This document shows, piece by piece, positions 59,690 through 64,000 of a stretch of 64,000 nt of DNA. This stretch comes from Yinghuangia seranimata (GTDB lineage Bacteria; Actinomycetota; Actinomycetes; Streptomycetales; Streptomycetaceae), in contig NZ_JASAOI010000044.1 in NCBI RefSeq assembly GCF_029953285.1, positions 60,629-124,628 of the forward strand, given 5' to 3'. The notes beneath the pieces were generated by a model, which ran no database searches, was not told the DNA's origin, and saw only the letters and a list, made by a program, of their open reading frames with translations. Positions within the stretch are counted from its first letter, which is position 1; each line of letters starts with the position of its first letter. Position numbers and translations under genes: made by a program.

Positions 59690-59896
59690 CGTTCCCCCTC
59701 TCCCCGGCCGGGGTGTCCGGCCGGAGTCCCCCGTCCCCCCAGTTGCTCCGACCGGACACCGCGGCTCAGCCTCCCGCCGCGCCCTCGCGGACACCGCGTC
59801 AGATGACGCACACGCGACGAACAGCCGTACAGCCCACCGGCGTACCGGTCGTTGACGCACCGTCCTTCAGCCCGCCCGATCCCCCTCGGACGGCGG

Positions 59897-60586
59897 TCAG
59901 ATCCCGGCCCAGCGGCCGAGACGCCACATGTCGTTGATCCGGGTCCGGCCGCGCGACGTCGAGACGAGGCCGTCCTGTTGGAGGACCCGCAGCGTCCGCA
60001 CGACCGACTCGCGGGACGTCCCCGCCGCCCCCGCGAGCTCCTGCTGGTTGACCGAAACCGTTCGTGCGTCCGGCGCGTCGGACACGTCGGCGCCGTGCCG
60101 CAGCGCCAGATCCAGCAGCACGCGCGCGATCCTCGCCCCCGCCGGGTGCGCGCCCTGGTCGAGCCGCATGCCGTCCGAATCGCGCAGCCGGCCGACGACG
60201 CTGCGCAGGATCGCGAACGACAGCTCGCCGTCCCGCGCCAACAGCCGACGAAAGGCCGCCGCAGTAATGACTGTTCCGTGCACGGTGCGCATCGCCGTCG
60301 CGGTCGCCGACCGCGGCTTGTCGTCGATGCACGAGAGCTCGCCGACGAGTTCGCCGGGGCCGCGCAGGGCGAGCAGGCCCTCGTAGCCGGTGTCGGCGTA
60401 CGCCGTGATCTTGACCAGCCCCTCGCCGATCAGGATCGCGCAGTCCGGAGGCCCACCGTGCCGCAGCAGTTCCTCGCCGCGCTCCCACACCCGCGCCACG
60501 CCGGAACCCGCCAGCACGGCGCACTGGCGCGACGAGAACGGCGTGCCCGGGATGCCGGACGTGGGGCTGTGGGCGGGCTGCGTCAT
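59897..60586 (-). CDS. Crp/Fnr-family cyclic-nucleotide-responsive regulator
   Basis: This is a 229-residue regulator. The cyclic-nucleotide pocket is intact: GELVGELSC (Gly-Glu-Leu at 82-84) and DKPRSATA (Arg92, Ser93) match the phosphate-binding cassette of Crp. The recognition helix is in QQELAGAAGTSRESVVRTLR (about 181-200). It is therefore likely to sense a cyclic nucleotide, perhaps the product of the adjacent cyclase homologue. ATG 60586 follows GGGGAGGAGGG. It is divergent from the effector gene, with a palindrome between. Confidence 0.88.
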   Translation of the reverse strand: MTQPAHSPTSGIPGTPFSSRQCAVLAGSGVARVWERGEELLRHGGPPDCAILIGEGLVKITAYADTGYEGLLALRGPGELVGELSCIDDKPRSATATAMRTVHGTVITAAAFRRLLARDGELSFAILRSVVGRLRDSDGMRLDQGAHPAGARIARVLLDLALRHGADVSDAPDARTVSVNQQELAGAAGTSRESVVRTLRVLQQDGLVSTSRGRTRINDMWRLGRWAGI

Positions 60587-60614
60587 GTCCCTCCTCCCCG
60601 CTATGAACGGGCGT

Positions 60615-60634
60615 GACCAGTTTATGAGTTGGTC
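60615..60634. promoter_or_regulatory. Candidate Crp-type operator in the regulator/effector intergenic region
   Basis: GACCAGTTTATGAGTTGGTC has perfect 5-base arms and a 10-base AT-rich spacer, the size and shape of Crp/Fnr-family sites though not the E. coli consensus. It lies 29 bases upstream of the regulator gene and in the leader or promoter region of the effector. Confidence 0.5.
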
Positions 60635-60771
60635 TTGGGCGAAGGTGTCGTTTGACGCAGAACGAGGCGCGGTGTCGGCGTACAACCAGAGGCATGAACG
60701 GCGGCGCGAGGACGGGGAACGACGCGACGGCAAGGTCGCAGGCTTCGAACACGCGGGAGCGGGGCGACACA

Positions 60772-63669
60772 GTGACGGCACACGAACAAGCAGGCCGAAA
60801 CCCGTCGGCAGAGGCACAGCCGAACGACGATCCCGCCGACGCGCAGCCGACGACCGGCGTACGGGGGGACCGCGAGGGCGCGGACGAGTCGTCAGGCCTA
60901 CAGGAACGCAGTGGTCGGAGGCACGGGATCGACAGCTCGGCGCCCGCGCACGACGCGGCCGCGTATGCCCAGGCGGGAGCACGGACGGGTGACCGGCCGG
61001 CCGGCGAGACGGGGGACCGCGAGGGCTCAGGCGGGCTGGACGGGGAACGGGACCTGGCGGCCAGGGAGCGCCGGAGCGAAGGTACGGGGAGCACCCGCGC
61101 GGCGGAGGCAGACGCCGACCACGGGCCCCGCGTCGCGCGCTCGACGCCCGGCACGCAGGACGACTTCGCCGGAGTCCGACCCTCCATCGGATCGGAACGC
61201 GCAAGCAGCGCCGACCGGTTCGGCGATTCGGGGAGGGCGCACGCGGTGGCGCGGCGCGAGGCTCCCGCGCCCACGGGGGTGGTGCGGGGGCCCGTGACCG
61301 ACCAGGAAGCGACCGCCCCGGACTCCTCAGGAGAGCCGGAGTTCGCGCCGGCGCACCGACGTGGCGGACGGCCCGGGCCCGGTGGGGCAGCCTCGGCGCC
61401 GACCGCCGCGGATCCGTCGTCGCCGTCGCGCTGGGCGGCAGCGGCGGCGACGACGGGCGGAGGCGATGACTTGGCGGGGGAGCCGGAGTTGGTGCCGGCG
61501 CAACGGCCTGGCGGCCGGTCCGGGTTCGGCGCGGACGCCTCGGCGCCGAACGCGGATGAACGCGCGGTGCCGTGGGCCGACACCGCCGACACCGCCGACT
61601 CTGCGGACGCCGCGACCACCGCAGAACCGTCGTCGCCGGCGCACTGGGCGGCAGCGACGGCGATGACCCGCGAGGACGACGACCCGGCGGGGGAGCGAGT
61701 GTCCGGCGAGCCCCGCCTATCGGCCCAGGCGTCGGGCCCGGGGGCCGCGGGCCCGACGCCGGGCCGCGTGTCGACGGCGGGACGGCATGGCGGCCCTTGC
61801 CGCGTCGAGCGGGCGCCGTTCGACGGCGACGGCCGCAGTGGTGGCCACGACGACGGTGACGACGACGGGGACGCCTACGACGAGGGCTACGACAACGGCC
61901 ACGGCCACGGCAGGGGCGAGGTCCTGGCCGAGGTGGTGTGGCTGGTTCCGGTCGTCGACGAGAGGAGGGGTTCGCGGTCGGATGCATCGGCGGCCCCTGC
62001 GGAGGCCGGTCGTTCGTCGACGGAGCGGCGACCGAGCGGTTCGGAGTCCGACGATCGGGTGCCGAGCCCGCTGGTCGGTCACTCGTGGGCGCAGCGCCGC
62101 CGCACACGCCTGGCGTCCGGCGAGGCGGAACCGCACGCCCGGTTCGGCCACCCGTCGGTGGACCGGCGGGCGAGGGGCTCGGCCTACGGCAGGGACGTCC
62201 TCGGCCTGCCCGCCGTCGCGGCCGTACCGGGATGGGGCAGATCGGCCGACCAGGCCGGAGAGGTGGTCGCATTGGCGCCGGTCTCGGAGATGGTGTCGGA
62301 CCCGGAGGGGGAACCGCAGTTCGGGAACCCGCACCCGCCCAGCCGGCCGGTAGCGCTAACGGCCTCCGACCCCGCGTCGGAACCGGAGTTCGGTGCCGCG
62401 CAGCGGTGGACGGGGGACGGCTCGACCCCGCCGCCGTCGCCCACCTCACCCCTGCCCACGACGGCGCCCTCGCCCACGACCCCGCGCACGACCTCGCGCA
62501 CGACCTCGCCCACGACCTCGACCTCGGCCCGGCCTTCGACCTCGACCTCGAGCCGTCCGGCCGCTTCGCCGAGCGTGCCGCCGACCACCGGGACGACTAG
62601 CTCACCGAGCACCGCACCCGAAGGCGCCCGGCTCAGCGCCTCGGCGACCCCGCCGCCGCACACGTCTGCGCGTGGCAGCACTTCCCGGCCCGCTCGGGGG
62701 ACCACTCAACCCACCGCGGCCACCCCGCCCCACGCTTCGGCAACCCCGCCGCAGCACACGTCCGTGCCCGGCAGCACTTTGCAGCCCATCCCGGTGAACA
62801 CCCAACCCACCGCAGTCTCTCCGCCCCGGCCCCCGGCAGACCCGCCGACGTATACGTCCGTCCGCAGCGGCGCCCCACAGCCCACCCGGGCAGCCGCCCA
62901 ATCCACCGCGCCCACCTCGCCCCGCAGCTCGTCAACGCCGCCGCCCGCGTCCGCGCAGGGCGGCACCACGCAACCCGCGCAGATCAGCGTCCAATCCACC
63001 GCAGCCACCCCACCGCGTGCGTCGGCATCCCCGCCGTCCTCGTCCGCGCGCGGCAGCGCCCCCCAGCCCGCCCCGGTGAGTGCCCAACTCACGGCAGCCA
63101 CCCCGCCTGGCATGCCAGTGCCCCCTCCGAACACACCAACCAGCCCCGCCTCCCCTCAGTCCGCCCCGCCGCGCGTCCCGGCCGCTGACCCTGTCGACAC
63201 CGCGTGGCGGATCTACGGCGTTCTCTCCGAGGCCACCGGCCGCATGGATGGCAAGGCCTCGTTCGCCCTCAGCGTCGAGACGGCCGCGCTGGCGGGCGCC
63301 GTCGCGCTCGACCGACGGACGAGCGGTTTCAGCCCGGCGGGCGGACTGTCCGCCGGGCTGTACTGGTGCGGGATCGCGATGCTGGCCCTCGCGGCCGTGT
63401 TGGCCGCTGCGGTTGTGTTCCCACGCATGGCACGCCGCGAGCTCACCAGCGCCTCGCTGGACGACCACATCTACTTCGGCCATCTGCGGACCTGGCGCGA
63501 CGCCGACCTGCGGGAACGTCTCCGACTCGGCGACCCGATGCCGGGACTCAGCCGGCAACTGATCGCGATGTCCCGCGTGCTGTGGCGCAAACACCAGCTG
63601 GTGCAGTGGTCCCTGGGCACGGCGCTGGTCGGGACGTTCCTGGCGGCCTTGACAGTACTGGTGGGCTAG
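60772..63669 (+). CDS. Pycsar-type transmembrane effector with a huge disordered N-terminal region
   Basis: This is about 965 residues. The C-terminal 157 residues match the Pycsar effector (PycTM/DUF5706-like) family: DTAWRIYGVL and MDGKASFALSVET (first helix), GLYWCGIAMLALAAVLAAAV (second), DDHIYFGHLRTWRD, SRVLWRKHQLVQWSLG and a final helix. In Pycsar, such effectors disrupt the membrane after binding a cyclic pyrimidine nucleotide. The first 800 residues are low-complexity, with about five repeats of 32 residues. GTG 60772 has GGGAGCGGGG upstream; ATG 60694 is an alternative. It is divergent from the Crp-like gene. Confidence 0.82.
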   Translation: MTAHEQAGRNPSAEAQPNDDPADAQPTTGVRGDREGADESSGLQERSGRRHGIDSSAPAHDAAAYAQAGARTGDRPAGETGDREGSGGLDGERDLAARERRSEGTGSTRAAEADADHGPRVARSTPGTQDDFAGVRPSIGSERASSADRFGDSGRAHAVARREAPAPTGVVRGPVTDQEATAPDSSGEPEFAPAHRRGGRPGPGGAASAPTAADPSSPSRWAAAAATTGGGDDLAGEPELVPAQRPGGRSGFGADASAPNADERAVPWADTADTADSADAATTAEPSSPAHWAAATAMTREDDDPAGERVSGEPRLSAQASGPGAAGPTPGRVSTAGRHGGPCRVERAPFDGDGRSGGHDDGDDDGDAYDEGYDNGHGHGRGEVLAEVVWLVPVVDERRGSRSDASAAPAEAGRSSTERRPSGSESDDRVPSPLVGHSWAQRRRTRLASGEAEPHARFGHPSVDRRARGSAYGRDVLGLPAVAAVPGWGRSADQAGEVVALAPVSEMVSDPEGEPQFGNPHPPSRPVALTASDPASEPEFGAAQRWTGDGSTPPPSPTSPLPTTAPSPTTPRTTSRTTSPTTSTSARPSTSTSSRPAASPSVPPTTGTTSSPSTAPEGARLSASATPPPHTSARGSTSRPARGTTQPTAATPPHASATPPQHTSVPGSTLQPIPVNTQPTAVSPPRPPADPPTYTSVRSGAPQPTRAAAQSTAPTSPRSSSTPPPASAQGGTTQPAQISVQSTAATPPRASASPPSSSARGSAPQPAPVSAQLTAATPPGMPVPPPNTPTSPASPQSAPPRVPAADPVDTAWRIYGVLSEATGRMDGKASFALSVETAALAGAVALDRRTSGFSPAGGLSAGLYWCGIAMLALAAVLAAAVVFPRMARRELTSASLDDHIYFGHLRTWRDADLRERLRLGDPMPGLSRQLIAMSRVLWRKHQLVQWSLGTALVGTFLAALTVLVG
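62630..63110 (+). repeat. Five coding repeats of about 96 bases in the effector gene
   Basis: The units are about 32 codons of the type SATPPxxTSxRGSxxQPxxxxxQxTAATPP. They occupy the Pro/Ser/Thr-rich stretch just before the transmembrane domain. All units stay in frame. Confidence 0.75.
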
Positions 63670-63688
63670 GTGCGGGGGATTTGTCCAC

Positions 63689-63965
63689 TCCGTCGCGGCA
63701 CGGAGACCGAAGGCCATGCGCCGTCCCGGACCTGTACGCCGGCGGCGGCCATCTCCCCCTCCCGATATTGGATTTTCCGCGCGGCCGAACGGCCGTCAAG
63801 GCGCGGTGGATCTTGTACGCACAGTCGGCCTGTCCCGTGTCGGGGAGGCGCCTTGACAGCCGCCCGTCCGCGCTTAAAACCTCGGCAACTATCGGGAGGG
63901 GGAGGCGGTGTGGAGGCGCATCGGGTGGGTTGCGTCGCCGTCCTGCGGTCCGAGCGTGGTGGGCG
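63689..63965 (+). repeat. Dispersed structured repeat R, copy D
   Basis: The outer arms are 63753-63766 and 63891-63904 (14 bases, perfect). The inner arms are 63779-63804 and 63848-63873 (22 of 26 paired), with the tip GTCAAGGCGC/GCGCCTTGAC as in copy A. The flanks match copy A on both sides. It starts about 20 bases after the effector stop, in the same direction. Nothing else is seen from 63670 to the window end. Confidence 0.85.
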
Positions 63966-64000
63966 CCGGGGCCGCCGGGCTTTCCAAGATCATGAGAGGT

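Noticed and set aside
59897..62449. Crp-like gene extended upstream to about 850 codons
   Set aside because: The extension is antisense to the effector gene and low-complexity. ATG 60586 has a strong ribosome-binding site and starts just ahead of the normal Crp fold.

Overview
The window is very GC-rich, densely coding DNA with the gene style of a Streptomyces-like actinomycete. It shows GTG starts, four-base start/stop overlaps, rare TTA codons, many genes that appear leaderless, and families typical of the group: a HelR-type RNA polymerase helicase, a PF04672-type methyltransferase, a CE1758/CE1759 flavin pair, a ROK-controlled sugar ABC operon and a Pycsar-type effector. No rRNA, tRNA, CRISPR array or transposase gene was seen. 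Species cannot be decided from the sequence alone.

From 1 to 8.9 kb there is a small membrane protein, an exported multi-domain surface protein, a HelR-like helicase behind a palindromic operator, a lipoprotein, a cyclase-family hydrolase and an arginase-family hydrolase. From 8.9 to 9.8 kb there is no gene. Two inverted copies (A and B) of a structured repeat, here called R, lie there with a second short repeat, S. From 9.8 to 24.9 kb are ordinary single-enzyme and regulator genes: acetyltransferases, a methyltransferase, VOC and DinB-like proteins, HxlR and MarR regulators, the flavin monooxygenase/FMN reductase pair, an aldo/keto reductase, a protein with a Coq4-like metal motif, and a 14-helix drug exporter divergent from its MarR repressor. 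From 25 to 27 kb is an SPFH / ribbon-helix-helix / GPP34 operon. From 27.6 to 33.9 kb is a Baeyer-Villiger-type operon (monooxygenase, short-chain dehydrogenase, hydrolase) divergent from a TetR regulator, followed by a CoA transferase. From 34 to 37 kb are small regulators, a thioesterase and a glutamine-synthetase homologue. A second S repeat and R copy C lie at 37.3 to 37.6 kb. From 37.6 to 44.5 kb is a sugar-uptake operon: ROK regulator, binding protein, two permeases, GH4 glycosidase and sugar kinase.

The most interesting part runs from 48 to 63.7 kb. Five genes on the minus strand, four joined by four-base overlaps, encode a P-loop protein with a degenerate Walker A motif, a protein with an SPFH-like N-terminus and glycine-rich tail, a very long PP2C phosphatase with about 19 tandem repeats, a protein kinase with a proline-rich tail, and a VWA protein. 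VWA, kinase and PP2C together resemble the TerY-P triad. Just upstream are a class III nucleotide-cyclase homologue with intact catalytic residues, a Crp/Fnr regulator with an intact cyclic-nucleotide pocket and, divergently, a Pycsar-type transmembrane effector with a huge disordered extension. The cyclase homologue and the P-loop protein share the motif VVGxDQxV. I infer a composite conflict or anti-phage locus that couples phospho-signalling to a cyclic-nucleotide-activated membrane effector. R copy D follows the effector gene.

All four R copies lie just after a stop codon, in the orientation of the gene they follow. They can fold into a long hairpin, and they show compensatory changes.
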